Shown here piece after piece: positions 6,868 to 16,135 of a stretch of 64,000 nt of DNA. The DNA is taken from contig NZ_FOGS01000011.1 of assembly GCF_900111305.1 (NCBI RefSeq), forward strand, positions 1 through 64,000. The letters run 5' to 3'. The translations under genes and the position numbers were made by a program. This DNA is from Vreelandella subterranea. GTDB taxonomy: Bacteria; Pseudomonadota; Gammaproteobacteria; Pseudomonadales; Halomonadaceae. Position 1 is the first letter of the stretch. Each line of letters starts with the position of its first letter. The notes beneath the pieces were generated by a model, which worked only from the letters and a program-made list of their open reading frames with translations, had not been told where the DNA came from and ran no database searches.

Positions 6868-8129
6868 CGAACGCCCCGCCACTGCACGATGGGGTAGCTG
6901 GCCTTCCAGCCCCGGCGGGAGCCAAGCGGCGCGGCGCTGGCAAGCTCCAGGCGCAGCAGTTCGCCGCCTGCCTGTTTGTGCCAGTGGGCCAGCAGCGCCT
7001 CGGACTCCAGCGTCACCGCATTGGCGACGATGCGCACGCCGCTCGGCAGAATTTGCCATAACGATTCCAACAGCGCCTGGGATAGCCCGCCGCCGATAAA
7101 CACCGCATCCGGCGGCGCTGCATCGCTTAAGCGCTCAACCGCGCTGCCCTCTTTTACCTCAAGCCAGTCGACGCCCAGCTGCCGGGCGTTATGGGCGGCG
7201 CGGGCGGCGCGGGCGGCGTTCTGCTCAAAGCCTACCGCCTGATTGTCGGGGTGCGCCAGCAGCCACTCGATGGCAATCGATCCCGAGCCGGTGCCGATAT
7301 CCCATAGCCGTTCGCCAGGCTTGGGGGCCAGCGCAGCCAGGGTCATGGCGCGAATGGGTTGTTTGGTGATCTGGCCGTCGTGGTCAAAAAAATCATCGGC
7401 AAGCCCGGGCGTCAGCGGCAATGCGGGCCCCTCGCCTGCAACCTCAAGCGCTACCGCGACCGGGTGCGCGATGTCATCGGGCAGTGTGGCGGCGGCCTGA
7501 AAAGTGCGCACCCGCTCGTGCTCGCCGCCCAGGGCTTCCAGCACGGTTAGCGTTGAATCCGCAAAGCCAAAGCTTTCGACCAGCGCTGCCAGCTCAGCCA
7601 CCGCGTCGCCGCCGCGTACCAGCACCAGCAAACGCCTGCCGGGATGCAGGTGGGGGCGAACGCGGGTTAACGGCTTGGCGTGCAGGCCCAGGCAGGTGCA
7701 GTCCTGAAGCGGCCAGCCCAGGCGGGAAGCCGCCAGGCTGAACGTGGAGGGCGACGGCAGCGCCTGCCATTCATGGGGCTCAAGGTGGCTAACGATGGAA
7801 GTGCCCGCTCCAAACCAGAAGGGGTCGCCGGAGGCCAGCATCACCACACGGCGGCCGCGCTCGGCGAGCAGTTGGGGGATGCCGTCGGCAAACGGCACCG
7901 GCCATTCACGCAGCTTGGTTTTCAAGTCGGTTCTCAAGTCGGCTTTCAGGTCGGCGCTTTGGTCAGTGCTCAGGGGTTCGAGCAGGCGCAGGTGTCGGCG
8001 GGCGCCAAACACCACCTCGGCACGCTCGAGCGCCTCGCGGCTTGCCGCCGTGAGACCCTGTGTGCCACTCTCCCCCCAGCCTATTATCGTCAGCCAGGGA
8101 ACCTCGTTACCGTTAACCACTATGAACAT
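6864..8129 (-). CDS. cobL: Precorrin-6Y C5,15-methyltransferase (decarboxylating), CobL
   Basis: A 421 aa fusion of a CbiE-type methylase (residues about 12-230) and a CbiT-type class I methyltransferase/decarboxylase (about 230-421). It methylates C-5 and C-15 and decarboxylates the ring C acetate, giving precorrin-8X. Motifs are IIGWGESGTQGL, VMLASGDPFWFGAG, and the CbiT SAM site LWDIGTGSGSIAIEWL. The start is unsure: the ATG at 8129 overlaps the divergent cobK start by 8 bases, and in-frame GTG codons follow closely. An in-frame 12 bp tandem repeat (7919-7966) adds LKADLRTDLKTKL to the first domain. Any promoter would have to lie inside cobK. Confidence 0.9.
   Translation of the reverse strand: MFIVVNGNEVPWLTIIGWGESGTQGLTAASREALERAEVVFGARRHLRLLEPLSTDQSADLKADLRTDLKTKLREWPVPFADGIPQLLAERGRRVVMLASGDPFWFGAGTSIVSHLEPHEWQALPSPSTFSLAASRLGWPLQDCTCLGLHAKPLTRVRPHLHPGRRLLVLVRGGDAVAELAALVESFGFADSTLTVLEALGGEHERVRTFQAAATLPDDIAHPVAVALEVAGEGPALPLTPGLADDFFDHDGQITKQPIRAMTLAALAPKPGERLWDIGTGSGSIAIEWLLAHPDNQAVGFEQNAARAARAAHNARQLGVDWLEVKEGSAVERLSDAAPPDAVFIGGGLSQALLESLWQILPSGVRIVANAVTLESEALLAHWHKQAGGELLRLELASAAPLGSRRGWKASYPIVQWRGVR
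7919..7966. repeat. 12 bp tandem repeat inside cobL
   Basis: About four copies of a 12-base unit resembling TTTCARGTCGGC, with GTCGG recurring at 7926, 7938 and 7950 and GTCAG at 7962. The period is a multiple of three, so the frame is kept and the protein gains repeated Asp-Leu-Lys/Arg blocks in the CbiE-like half. Confidence 0.8.
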
Positions 8130-8868
8130 CCTGATTCTTGGCGGAACCTCAGAGGCCAGCGCCCTGGCCAGCCTGCTGGCCGAGCTTTCGATCCCGGCCG
8201 TCTATAGTTATGCGGGGCGTGTCAGCACCCCCAAGCCGCAACCCTTGCCGACGCGTGTTGGCGGTTTTGGCGGCGTGGCTGGCCTGGTTGCGTACCTTCA
8301 GCAAGCGGGCATTACCCACCTGGTTGACGCGACCCACCCTTTCGCCGAGCAGATGAGCCGCCACGCGCTGGCCGCAGCCGAACAGTGTAACGTCCCCCTG
8401 ATGGCGTTCACCCGCCCGGCCTGGCACCCCCAACCCGGCGATCACTGGGCGAGGGCTGCCAGCATCGACGAGGCAGTGAGCCAGTTGGACGGCCCGCCCC
8501 AGCGCATCATGCTGGCCATCGGGCGTCAGCACCTGGAGGCCTTTGCCGCGATGCCGCAGCATCACTATTTACTGCGGCTGGTCGATCACCCCGAGCAGCC
8601 GATACCACTGCCCCACCAGACTATCACCGTCGCGCGCGGCCCGTTTACCACGGAGGACGACTTGGCCTTGCTCAAAGACCACGCCATTGAGCGCCTGGTG
8701 TGTAAAAACGCCGGCGGCGACGGCGCGGTATCCAAACTCACCGCTGCCCGCACGCTTAGCCTGCCGGTGGTGATGATCGAGCGGCCCACGCTGCCCTCAC
8801 GCCGGGAGTGTCACACCGCGGATGACGTGCTGGCCTGGCTTTTTGCGCCCACCGAGCGAGGGGTATAA
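8122..8868 (+). CDS. cobK: Precorrin-6A reductase, CobK
   Basis: A 248 aa NADPH-dependent enzyme that reduces precorrin-6A to precorrin-6B. It begins MNILILGGTSEASALASLLA, the Rossmann-like nucleotide motif of CobK/CbiJ, followed by GGFGGVAGLVAYLQ, LVDATHPFAEQMS (residues 69-81) and LVCKNAGGDGAVSKL (192-206). The frame stays open upstream to 7744, but homology starts at the ATG at 8122. It is the only plus-strand cob gene in this block: its first 8 bases overlap the cobL start, and its last 58 bases overlap the end of cobJ on the other strand. Confidence 0.92.
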   Translation: MNILILGGTSEASALASLLAELSIPAVYSYAGRVSTPKPQPLPTRVGGFGGVAGLVAYLQQAGITHLVDATHPFAEQMSRHALAAAEQCNVPLMAFTRPAWHPQPGDHWARAASIDEAVSQLDGPPQRIMLAIGRQHLEAFAAMPQHHYLLRLVDHPEQPIPLPHQTITVARGPFTTEDDLALLKDHAIERLVCKNAGGDGAVSKLTAARTLSLPVVMIERPTLPSRRECHTADDVLAWLFAPTERGV

Positions 8869-9605
8869 ACCCAGGGTTCGTTCTGTTCAGAGTTTTGTCT
8901 TTCAATGCGCCGCGTCTGGCTGGAACCCACAATGACCAGGGTGCGCATGTCTGCCATCTCCGGCGTCGCCTCGCCAAGGGTGGTCACGCGGATGACTTCG
9001 TCAGGGGTCGAGACAGCGCGGGCGAAAACGATCAGCCTTTCCGGCCCGCAGGCGTCAAGCAGCACCTCAAGCGTACGCGCAAAGCCCTCCGGCCGCGCCC
9101 TGGAGCGCGGGTTGTAGAACGCCATGGCAAAGTCGGCCTCGGCGGCCAGGCGCAGGCGCTTTTCAATCAGCGCCCAGGGCTTGAGGTTGTCGGATAGATT
9201 AATGCAGCAGAAGTCGTGCCCCAGCGGCGCGCCGACGCTGGCACTGGCGGCCAGCATGGCGGAAATCCCCGGCAGCACCTGAACGTCCAGCGAGCGCCAA
9301 TGGGCATCGCCTGCTTCCAAGGCTTCAAACACCGCCGAGGCCATGGCAAACACGCCAGGGTCGCCGGAGGACACCACCGCCACGCGGCGGCCCTCGGCGG
9401 CCATCATCAGCGCTTGCTCGGCCCGCTGGATTTCTTCGCGGTTGTCCGAGCCGTGGCGCACAAGCCCGGCCCTGGGCGCGACCCGTTCAACGTAGGGCAC
9501 ATAGCCCACCACATCCGTGGCCTCGGCGAGCACCACCGACACCTCGGGCGTCACCAACTGGTCACTGCCCGGCCCCAAACCGACGATTTTCAGCCAGCCG
9601 CTCAT
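8811..9605 (-). CDS. cobJ: Precorrin-3B C17-methyltransferase, CobJ
   Basis: A 264 aa methylase that methylates C-17 of precorrin-3B and drives ring contraction, giving precorrin-4. It starts MSGWLKIVGLGPGSDQLVTP at 9605, overlapping the cobI stop by ATGA. The motifs RVAVVSSGDPGVFAMAS, VQVLPGISAMLAA and AMAFYNPRSRARP are typical of CobJ/CbiH. The C-terminal 20 codons overlap cobK on the opposite strand and are poorly conserved in character (SQTRRIERQNSEQ onwards). An open frame continues upstream to 10013 but lies inside cobI. Confidence 0.92.
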   Translation of the reverse strand: MSGWLKIVGLGPGSDQLVTPEVSVVLAEATDVVGYVPYVERVAPRAGLVRHGSDNREEIQRAEQALMMAAEGRRVAVVSSGDPGVFAMASAVFEALEAGDAHWRSLDVQVLPGISAMLAASASVGAPLGHDFCCINLSDNLKPWALIEKRLRLAAEADFAMAFYNPRSRARPEGFARTLEVLLDACGPERLIVFARAVSTPDEVIRVTTLGEATPEMADMRTLVIVGSSQTRRIERQNSEQNEPWVYTPRSVGAKSQASTSSAV

Positions 9606-10327
9606 GGGCGCCTCCCGTGGCCGTGAATCAGCACAATCGAGAAGTACGGCACGCTTTCGCCTGCGTCCTTGAAGGGCTGCACGCGCTCCTGGCGCATGGC
9701 GGCGTATTCGATCAGCCAGGCGTCGTCCTCGCGCCCGGCGTGGGCCAGCGCCCGGCGCAGTTTGTCCAGGTTGCGGCCGATTTTCATCACCACCAGGGCA
9801 TCGGTCTCGGCGATGCGCTCGGCCAGGGAGGCCTCCGGCAGCGTGGCCATGACCACGGTGAGGATATCGTCGCCCCAGGTGATCGGCTGGCCGGTGGCGG
9901 TCCAGGCCGCCGACATCCCGGTGATCCCCGGCACCACGGAGACCGGCACGTGATCCAGTAGCCGGGTATAGAGATGCATGAAGGAACCGTAGAAGAACGG
10001 GTCGCCTTCGCAAAGCACCACCACATCGCGCCCCGCCTCGGCCAGTTCGATCAACAGCGCCACGCTGCGCTCATAGAAGTTGGCCAGCAACTCGTTATAA
10101 CGCGGGTCGTCGAAGGGGATTTCCGTGGTCACCGGGTATTCCATTGCGAGCTCGGTGACCTCGGGGGCCAGCATGCCCTCGACGATGCTGCGCGCATGGC
10201 CGGTACGCCCCTTCTTGCGAAAATAGGCCACGTGCGAGGCGCCGCGGATCAGCCGATCGGCGCGCACGCTCATCAGGTCCTGGCTTCCCGGGCCAAGGCC
10301 GACCCCGTAGATGGTTCCCTGGGTCAT
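9602..10327 (-). CDS. cobI: Precorrin-2 C20-methyltransferase, CobI
   Basis: A 241 aa tetrapyrrole methylase adding the C-20 methyl group to precorrin-2, giving precorrin-3A. It begins MTQGTIYGVGLGPGSQDLMS at 10327, coupled to cobH by an ATGA overlap. It shows VVVLCEGDPFFYGSFMHL near residue 98 and VSVVPGITGMSAAW near 127. Substrate precorrin-2 must come from a uroporphyrinogen methyltransferase encoded elsewhere (CysG or CobA). Confidence 0.93.
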   Translation of the reverse strand: MTQGTIYGVGLGPGSQDLMSVRADRLIRGASHVAYFRKKGRTGHARSIVEGMLAPEVTELAMEYPVTTEIPFDDPRYNELLANFYERSVALLIELAEAGRDVVVLCEGDPFFYGSFMHLYTRLLDHVPVSVVPGITGMSAAWTATGQPITWGDDILTVVMATLPEASLAERIAETDALVVMKIGRNLDKLRRALAHAGREDDAWLIEYAAMRQERVQPFKDAGESVPYFSIVLIHGHGRRP

Positions 10328-10953
10328 TCTGTTCGGTCCGCGATGGCATTGAGGGCGGCGACGGTCACGGCGCTGCCGCCCAGGCGGCCCTGCACCGTGC
10401 AGCAGGGGCTCACCTGGCTCTCCCAGAGCGCCTGCTTGGACTCGGCCGCACCGACAAAGCCCACCGGGCAGCCGATAATCGCCGCAGGCCGGGGGCAGTC
10501 GGGGTCTTCGAGCATATTGAGCAGATGAAACAGCGCCGTGGGCGCGTTGCCAATTGCCACTACCGCGCCTTCCAGGTGTGGGCGCCATAGCTCCAGCGCC
10601 GCCGCCGAGCGGGTGTTGGCCATTTCTTTGGCCAGCGTCGGCGTGCGCTCGTCATTCAGCGTGCAGATGACTTGGTTATCCGCAGGCAGCCGTTTGCGGG
10701 TAATGCCTTCCGAGACCATCCGTGCATCGCAAAGAATCGGGGCACCCTGCTCCAATGCGGCGCGGGCTTTATTGACCACATCGTTTTGAAAGTGAATATG
10801 CGCGGCCAACTCCACAAGACCGGCGGCGTGAATCATACGTACCGCAACCGCTTCTTCCTCCACTGAAAAGCGGGCAAGCTCAGCCTCGCTGCGGATAATG
10901 GCAAATGACTCGCGGTAAATCGCCGGGCCGCTTGTTTCGTACTTATGAGGCAC
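10324..10953 (-). CDS. cobH: Precorrin-8X methylmutase, CobH
   Basis: A 209 aa isomerase that moves the C-11 methyl group to C-12, converting precorrin-8X to hydrogenobyrinic acid. His42 in VRMIHAAG matches the catalytic histidine of CobH, and FQNDVVNKARAAL, PILCDARMVSEGI and PAAIIGCPVGFVGAAESK are characteristic. It is the first gene of cobH-cobI-cobJ and is separated from cobG by 192 bases that hold a palindromic repeat element, so it may be read from the upstream operon or from its own promoter. Confidence 0.94.
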   Translation of the reverse strand: MPHKYETSGPAIYRESFAIIRSEAELARFSVEEEAVAVRMIHAAGLVELAAHIHFQNDVVNKARAALEQGAPILCDARMVSEGITRKRLPADNQVICTLNDERTPTLAKEMANTRSAAALELWRPHLEGAVVAIGNAPTALFHLLNMLEDPDCPRPAAIIGCPVGFVGAAESKQALWESQVSPCCTVQGRLGGSAVTVAALNAIADRTE

Positions 10954-11011
10954 CCAAATTCTCCAAATAAACTAATTCGCAGTTGGTCGTCTGCAAGGCA
11001 ACCGTGCCAGT

Positions 11012-11094
11012 GCAGGTTTCCGCGAGGGCGCTGTGAACCCATCCTTGGGCGCTACTTTTTCCATCCATGGAAAAAGACCCTCGCTACAACCTGC
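11012..11094. repeat. Palindromic intergenic element between cobG and cobH
   Basis: An 83 bp nested inverted repeat: outer arms GCAGGTT and AACCTGC, then GCGAGGG and CCCTCGC, with an inner hairpin CTTTTTCC-ATCCAT-GGAAAAAG (11055-11076). It looks like a dispersed palindromic element rather than a riboswitch. As RNA between two cob genes it could fold strongly and might influence processing or read-through. Confidence 0.75.
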
Positions 11095-11145
11095 CCTGTC
11101 ACTCAGCTACCGAGTATGTAAGCCAAAATTTTAACTTCGATAAAC

Positions 11146-12294
11146 CTAACTGCTTTCTCTGAGCTTTCTTACTAAATCCAACACCTCACTCTCGGTGAGG
11201 CCTGTTTTAAACGGCGTGCTATCGGCACGGCCGTTAACAATCAGATTAAACCGGCCTGCCTCGCCAACCAGGCAAACGTCAGCCGATGAGCGGCGGGCGC
11301 AGCCCTTGGCGCAGCCGGATACATGCACTGCACCCTGGGTAACCCCACGCAGGCGTTCGGCCAGCGGCTGGGTGGCGACACTGGCCTGCTCGCAATAGGG
11401 CGCGCCGGGGCAGGCATCAATCCGCAAGCGGGCGTCCTGTTCGTCGCTGATCAACCCGTCGATGGCCTCGGCGCTGGCTCCCGCGACCCAGATGCGCCGC
11501 CAGGGGGTCACCTGCAGGGCGGTAACGTCGGCAGGCATCACCGCAGCGCGCAACACCCTGGCGGGCACCCGCCCAAACGGCAGGCCATACACCGCGCCGT
11601 GGGCGTACTTGCCCAGGGGCAATTGGCTGCCGGTTGCCGCGGGCCGTGCGTTGGCCGTGGCCCAGTCAGGCAGCGGCACATGATGGCGCCGCATACGCTT
11701 GGAGTCCCAGCCGCCACTTTCGACAAACCACGCCAGCAGGCGAATAAGCTGCGCCACGGCGGCGTCAATCGAGTCAACAGCGGTGCCTAACGAATAACCG
11801 TCGGCGCGCACCAGCAGGCCGCCCGACTCGGCGCGCTCGATACGAAAGTCCGCCGAGGCATCGCCCAGTACCGGTGCCTTGCCTGCATCAATGGCGATCC
11901 CAACCTTGGCGGGCACCACCGGCAATTCTTGCCAGCGGTCGTTAAGCGCGCTGGCGATTTTATGGGTATCGTCCCCCGCTTGCCAGCCGGGAGCCAATAG
12001 AATTTGCGGGCGACGCTCCGCTTCCGGGTCGGCATCGATCAAGTCGTGGGCGACCAGGGTCTCCATCAGGGCTGGCCAACTCGCCTCTGTGACGCCGCGC
12101 AACTGCAGATTGGCGCGGCTGGTGAGTTCGATCAAGCCGCTGCCGTAGGCCTCCGCCGCATCGCACAGCGTAAGCACCTGGCCACGCTCGAGCTGGCCCA
12201 GCCGTGGGCGCACGCGCACCAGTAAGCCATCGCCGGTTGCCATCGGTTGCCAGGCACCGGGGCACCAGCCTTTGATGCGAGGCTCAGCCGACAT
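11146..12294 (-). CDS. cobG: Precorrin-3B synthase, CobG
   Basis: A 382 aa monooxygenase of the sulfite/nitrite reductase family. It carries a [4Fe-4S] cluster and uses O2 to hydroxylate C-20 of precorrin-3A and form the lactone of precorrin-3B. The cluster cysteines are visible in CPGAPYCEQASV and GCAKGCARRS (about residues 294-340). The N-terminus RIKGWCPGAWQPMATGDGLL is the ferredoxin-like half domain. CobG marks the pathway as oxygen-dependent. It overlaps the end of cobN by 11 bases and lies at the end of the chlID-cobO-cobB-cobW-cobN-cobG string. Confidence 0.92.
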   Translation of the reverse strand: MSAEPRIKGWCPGAWQPMATGDGLLVRVRPRLGQLERGQVLTLCDAAEAYGSGLIELTSRANLQLRGVTEASWPALMETLVAHDLIDADPEAERRPQILLAPGWQAGDDTHKIASALNDRWQELPVVPAKVGIAIDAGKAPVLGDASADFRIERAESGGLLVRADGYSLGTAVDSIDAAVAQLIRLLAWFVESGGWDSKRMRRHHVPLPDWATANARPAATGSQLPLGKYAHGAVYGLPFGRVPARVLRAAVMPADVTALQVTPWRRIWVAGASAEAIDGLISDEQDARLRIDACPGAPYCEQASVATQPLAERLRGVTQGAVHVSGCAKGCARRSSADVCLVGEAGRFNLIVNGRADSTPFKTGLTESEVLDLVRKLRESS

Positions 12295-15200
12295 CCGCCG
12301 CGACCTCCTTGGCCTCGTCCATGTCCAGCAGCAGGTCTTTCAGCGCCTCGCCCTGCTCACCGGGCGACTGCCACATGCCGCGCTGGGCGGCTTCGAGCAG
12401 GCGTTCGGCCATTTCTTCCAGCGCCGAGGGGTTATGCTCACGCAGGAACTGCTGATTGGCGTCGTCCAGCACCAGGGCATCGGTGACCTGGGCGTACTGG
12501 TAGTCGGCGACCAGGTCGGTGGTGGCATCGTAGGCGAATAGATAGTCGACCGTGGCGGCCATCTCGAAGCCGCCTTTGTAGCCGTGCTCGCGCATGGCGT
12601 TAATCCACTTGGGATTGAGCACCCGCGAGCGAATCACCTTGGCCAGTTCCTCTTTCAGCGTGCGAATCTTGGGCTGAGCCGGGTTGGCGTGGTCGGCGTG
12701 GTAGATCACCGGGGTTTGCCCGCTCAGCGACCGGCTGGCGTTGGCCATGCCGCCCTGGAAGGCGTAGTAGCTGTTGGAATCGAGGATATCGTGCTCGCGG
12801 TTATCCTGATTCTGCATCACCGCTTCCAGGCCTTTAAGCTGCTGCTCGAAGGCATCCGGGGCGGCGGTGCCGGACTCGGCAAACTGCCCGTAGGCGTAGG
12901 CGCCGTTGTCCAGGTAGGCCTGTGCCAGGTCATCGGCATTTTCCCAGGCGCCGTTGTCGATCAGCCGGTTCAGGCCGGTGCCGTACTCCCCCGGCTTGCT
13001 GCCAAAGATCCGATAGCCTGCCTGCTGGGCGGCCATCTCGGGGCTCAGCCCTTGGTTTTCCAGCACCTGCTGGCGGGCCATTACCGCCTCGCGGATGGTA
13101 TTGCTGTTGCCCGGTTCGGCGTAGCTCGCCACCGCCTGTACCGCCGCATCGAACAGCCGGATCACGTTGGGAAACGCATCGCGGAAGAAGCCGGAAACCC
13201 GCAGCGTGACGTCCACCCGCGGGCGGTTGAGCAGCATCGAGGGGATCACCTCGATATCGATCACCCGCTGCGAGCCCAGCGACCAGATGGGGCGCACGCC
13301 CATCAGCGCAAAGGCCTGGGCAATGTCATCGCCGCCGGTGCGCATGGTGGCGGTGCCCCAGATGGAGAGTCCCAGGCGGCGTGGGTAGTCGCCGTTATCC
13401 TGCAGGTAGCGCTCAACGAACGCCTGGGCGGATTTTTCGCCCAGCGTCCAGGCGGCGGGGGATGGAATCGAGCGGTTGTCCACGCTGAAGAAGTTGCGCC
13501 CGGTGGGCAGCGTATCCAGCCGCCCACGGCTGGGGGCGCCACTCGGCCCCGGCGGCACAAACAGGCCGCCAAGCCCATCCAGCAGGGAGCTGATTTCCAA
13601 CTCAGCGCTCTGCTGAAGTGCCACCCACAGCTGATCCCGGGCGTAGCGCAGCTGCTCGGCGGTGGCGGTATAGTGGGCGGCCAACGCCTCCAGGCTGCCC
13701 GGCGCGACCACGTACGCCTCGACCAGCTGGTGGGCCAGCGCTTCCAGCCGCTCGCGGGTGTCGTTGCCGCTGCGCCAGGCGGCGCTATCCAGCTCGCGCA
13801 GCACGCTCGGCCGCGGCCCCGTCCAGGGCTCGGCGTCGGCCTTCAGTGGGTCAAAGGGCGTCTGGCTTTCGCCCTGCAGGGCCAGGTCATCGGCCAGGTT
13901 ATGCAGCAGGCCGCGCTGGGCAATGCTTTCACCCCTGGGCAAGCGCAGCACCGCCACCAGGGTGCCGACCACTTTATCCTGGGGCGGCAGCGTGCCAAGA
14001 ATGTGCAAACCGTGACGAATCTGCGATTCCTTGATGTCGCAAAGGAAAGTATCCAGCTCGTTCAGGATCAGCGCCTCGTCCTGGCTGTCGACCGCCTTGG
14101 TCAATTCCTGGTCGATGCCAGTCTCACGCAGGTGATCGAGAATCTGCTCGCGGATTAACGCCTCGCGCCGGGGGTCCATATCCAGCGCCTGGTAATATTC
14201 GTCGGTGAGCGTTTCCAGTTTAGCCATGTCGCCATAAAGCTCGGCGCGGGCCAGCGGCGGCATCAGGTGGTCGATAATCACCGCTTGGCTGCGCCGCTTG
14301 GCCTGGGCGCCCTCGCCCGGGTCATTGACGATGAACGGGTAGAAATGTGGCACCGGACCCAGCGCAATATCCGGCCAGCAGTCGGCGCTAAGCGCGCTGC
14401 TTTTGCCCGGCAGCCACTCGAGGTTGCCGTGCTTGCCCACGTGAATCACCGCTTCCACCTGGTAGTGCTCGCGCAGCCAGAAGTAGAACGCCAGGTAGCT
14501 GTGCGGCGGCGCCAGCTGCATATCGTGGTAGGACTGGGTCAGGTCCTCGATAAAGTCACGCTCGGGCTGGATACCCACGAAGGTCTCCCCCAGCCGGATC
14601 CCCGAGATCATCAGCCGCCCCTGGCGGCATTTGGGGTCATCAGCGGGCGCGCCCCAGCGCGTCCACACCGTTTCCTGAAGTTCGGCGGGCAGGGTTTGAA
14701 ACCAGGCCAAGTAGTCATCAACGCTAATGCTTTGCCAGCACATGCGCTGGTCGATGGCATTGCGGTCGTTGGTCACCGCCCCCTGCAGCAGGCGGATCAG
14801 GTCATCGCCACTGTCGGGCAGGTCGCTGACCGGGTAACCCGCGGATTGCAGCGCGGTTAATATCTGCAGCGTCGAGGCGGGCGTATCCAGCCCCACGCCG
14901 TTGCCAATCCGGCCATCGCGGTTGGGGTAATTCGCCAGCACCAGCGCCAGCCGTTTGGCGTGATTGGGGGTGGTGCGCAAGTGGCAGAACCGGCGCGCCA
15001 GCTTGGCGACAAACTCAGCGCGCTCCGGGTGCAGCGCGTGGTGAGTTACCGACAGCTGGCTGCGTTCGTTATACAGCGCTTCGGCCTTGAAGCCCACCGC
15101 CCGGGTGATCACCCGGCCATCCATTTCGGGCAGTACAATCTGCATCGCCACATCCCGGCTTCTCAGCCCGGCGGCCGAGGCCTGCCAGTCTTCGACGGTG

Positions 15201-16135
15201 CTGCTGGAAAGAATCGCCTGCAGGATCACCGGCTGGCCGACGAAGACGCTCTCGGGAATCGCCCCGCCCAGCGGGTAGGTGTCATCGGAATTGCGGTTGA
15301 TCGAGAAGCTGGTGGTGTTGACCACCAGCATGGCGCCGGTCTGCTCGATGAGGTGATTGATAAAGGCGATGCAGTCGGCCTCTTTCAAGGAGGCGACGGC
15401 GATGGCGAGTGGCTCAAGCCCCTGCTCTTTAAGCGCCTCGATCATGCCGTCGACGACCAGGGTATTGGCGCCCTGCAAGTGGCTGCGGTAGAACAGCAGC
15501 AGGCACACCGGCCTTTCCGGCTGCTGGTTGGCCCGCCATTCGCTCAGGCTCATCACCTGGCGGCCCGTCTGGCTTGCGGCATCACTTGGCGCATAGATCA
15601 CCGCCGCGGGCACCACCTTGGGTTCCTTCCAGGTGGTGGGCAACGCCAGGCACTCGCTGCCCAGGTAGCGCAGCAGCTGTTCGGCGTTATCCACGCCGCC
15701 TTCGCGCAGATAGCGCCATACCCGGTAGGCGCTGTCATAGTCGACGCTCGAGGCTTCCAGCAGCGCATCGTCCGGGGCGTCGCAGCCCGGCACCAGAATC
15801 AGTTGGCGGCCGGGCTTGGCATTCCGCCAGGCCAGCAGGCGTTCGTAGCCGTATTGCCAGTAGGCCTGGCCGCCCAGCATCGACACGACCACCAGCTGCG
15901 CCTTTTCAAGCACCCGGTCTTCGTAGAGGTCGTAGGCGGCGGGCTTGACCAGGTTCATCCAGTTGGCCAGACGCACCGACGGATAGCGCTCGCCCAGGCG
16001 ATCAATCGCCTGGGCCAAGGCCGAGAGGTTGCTGTCGGCGGCCGAGAGAATCACGACATCCGCGGGGCTTTGTTGAAGATCGACAATGCCTTCATCATCA
16101 ACAAAGCCGCCGGGTTTGGCGGCAAAAAGGTGCAT
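12284..16135 (-). CDS. cobN: Cobaltochelatase large subunit, CobN
   Basis: A 1283 aa subunit that binds hydrogenobyrinic acid a,c-diamide and inserts cobalt with help from an AAA+ partner. It belongs to the CobN/BchH magnesium chelatase H family: YLAFYFWLREHYQVEAVIHVGKHGNLEWLPGK (as separate blocks near residues 520-555), GEGAQAKRRSQAVIIDHLMPP, and the C-terminal PKWINAMREHGYKGGFEMAATVDYLFAYDA region. Length is normal. Its start overlaps the cobW stop by one base (TAATG). The likely partner is the fused ChlI-ChlD protein encoded at the head of the operon. Confidence 0.95.
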   Translation of the reverse strand: MHLFAAKPGGFVDDEGIVDLQQSPADVVILSAADSNLSALAQAIDRLGERYPSVRLANWMNLVKPAAYDLYEDRVLEKAQLVVVSMLGGQAYWQYGYERLLAWRNAKPGRQLILVPGCDAPDDALLEASSVDYDSAYRVWRYLREGGVDNAEQLLRYLGSECLALPTTWKEPKVVPAAVIYAPSDAASQTGRQVMSLSEWRANQQPERPVCLLLFYRSHLQGANTLVVDGMIEALKEQGLEPLAIAVASLKEADCIAFINHLIEQTGAMLVVNTTSFSINRNSDDTYPLGGAIPESVFVGQPVILQAILSSSTVEDWQASAAGLRSRDVAMQIVLPEMDGRVITRAVGFKAEALYNERSQLSVTHHALHPERAEFVAKLARRFCHLRTTPNHAKRLALVLANYPNRDGRIGNGVGLDTPASTLQILTALQSAGYPVSDLPDSGDDLIRLLQGAVTNDRNAIDQRMCWQSISVDDYLAWFQTLPAELQETVWTRWGAPADDPKCRQGRLMISGIRLGETFVGIQPERDFIEDLTQSYHDMQLAPPHSYLAFYFWLREHYQVEAVIHVGKHGNLEWLPGKSSALSADCWPDIALGPVPHFYPFIVNDPGEGAQAKRRSQAVIIDHLMPPLARAELYGDMAKLETLTDEYYQALDMDPRREALIREQILDHLRETGIDQELTKAVDSQDEALILNELDTFLCDIKESQIRHGLHILGTLPPQDKVVGTLVAVLRLPRGESIAQRGLLHNLADDLALQGESQTPFDPLKADAEPWTGPRPSVLRELDSAAWRSGNDTRERLEALAHQLVEAYVVAPGSLEALAAHYTATAEQLRYARDQLWVALQQSAELEISSLLDGLGGLFVPPGPSGAPSRGRLDTLPTGRNFFSVDNRSIPSPAAWTLGEKSAQAFVERYLQDNGDYPRRLGLSIWGTATMRTGGDDIAQAFALMGVRPIWSLGSQRVIDIEVIPSMLLNRPRVDVTLRVSGFFRDAFPNVIRLFDAAVQAVASYAEPGNSNTIREAVMARQQVLENQGLSPEMAAQQAGYRIFGSKPGEYGTGLNRLIDNGAWENADDLAQAYLDNGAYAYGQFAESGTAAPDAFEQQLKGLEAVMQNQDNREHDILDSNSYYAFQGGMANASRSLSGQTPVIYHADHANPAQPKIRTLKEELAKVIRSRVLNPKWINAMREHGYKGGFEMAATVDYLFAYDATTDLVADYQYAQVTDALVLDDANQQFLREHNPSALEEMAERLLEAAQRGMWQSPGEQGEALKDLLLDMDEAKEVAADVG

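Noticed and set aside
10954-11145. A second cobalamin riboswitch before cobH
   Set aside because: The gap contains a palindromic element but none of the riboswitch landmarks (no B12 box, no GCCACTG).
12584-14158. A 524 aa plus-strand open frame
   Set aside because: Lies wholly antisense to cobN, and its composition (His, Gly, Arg, Gln rich) is that of a GC-rich shadow frame; no binding site or known family.
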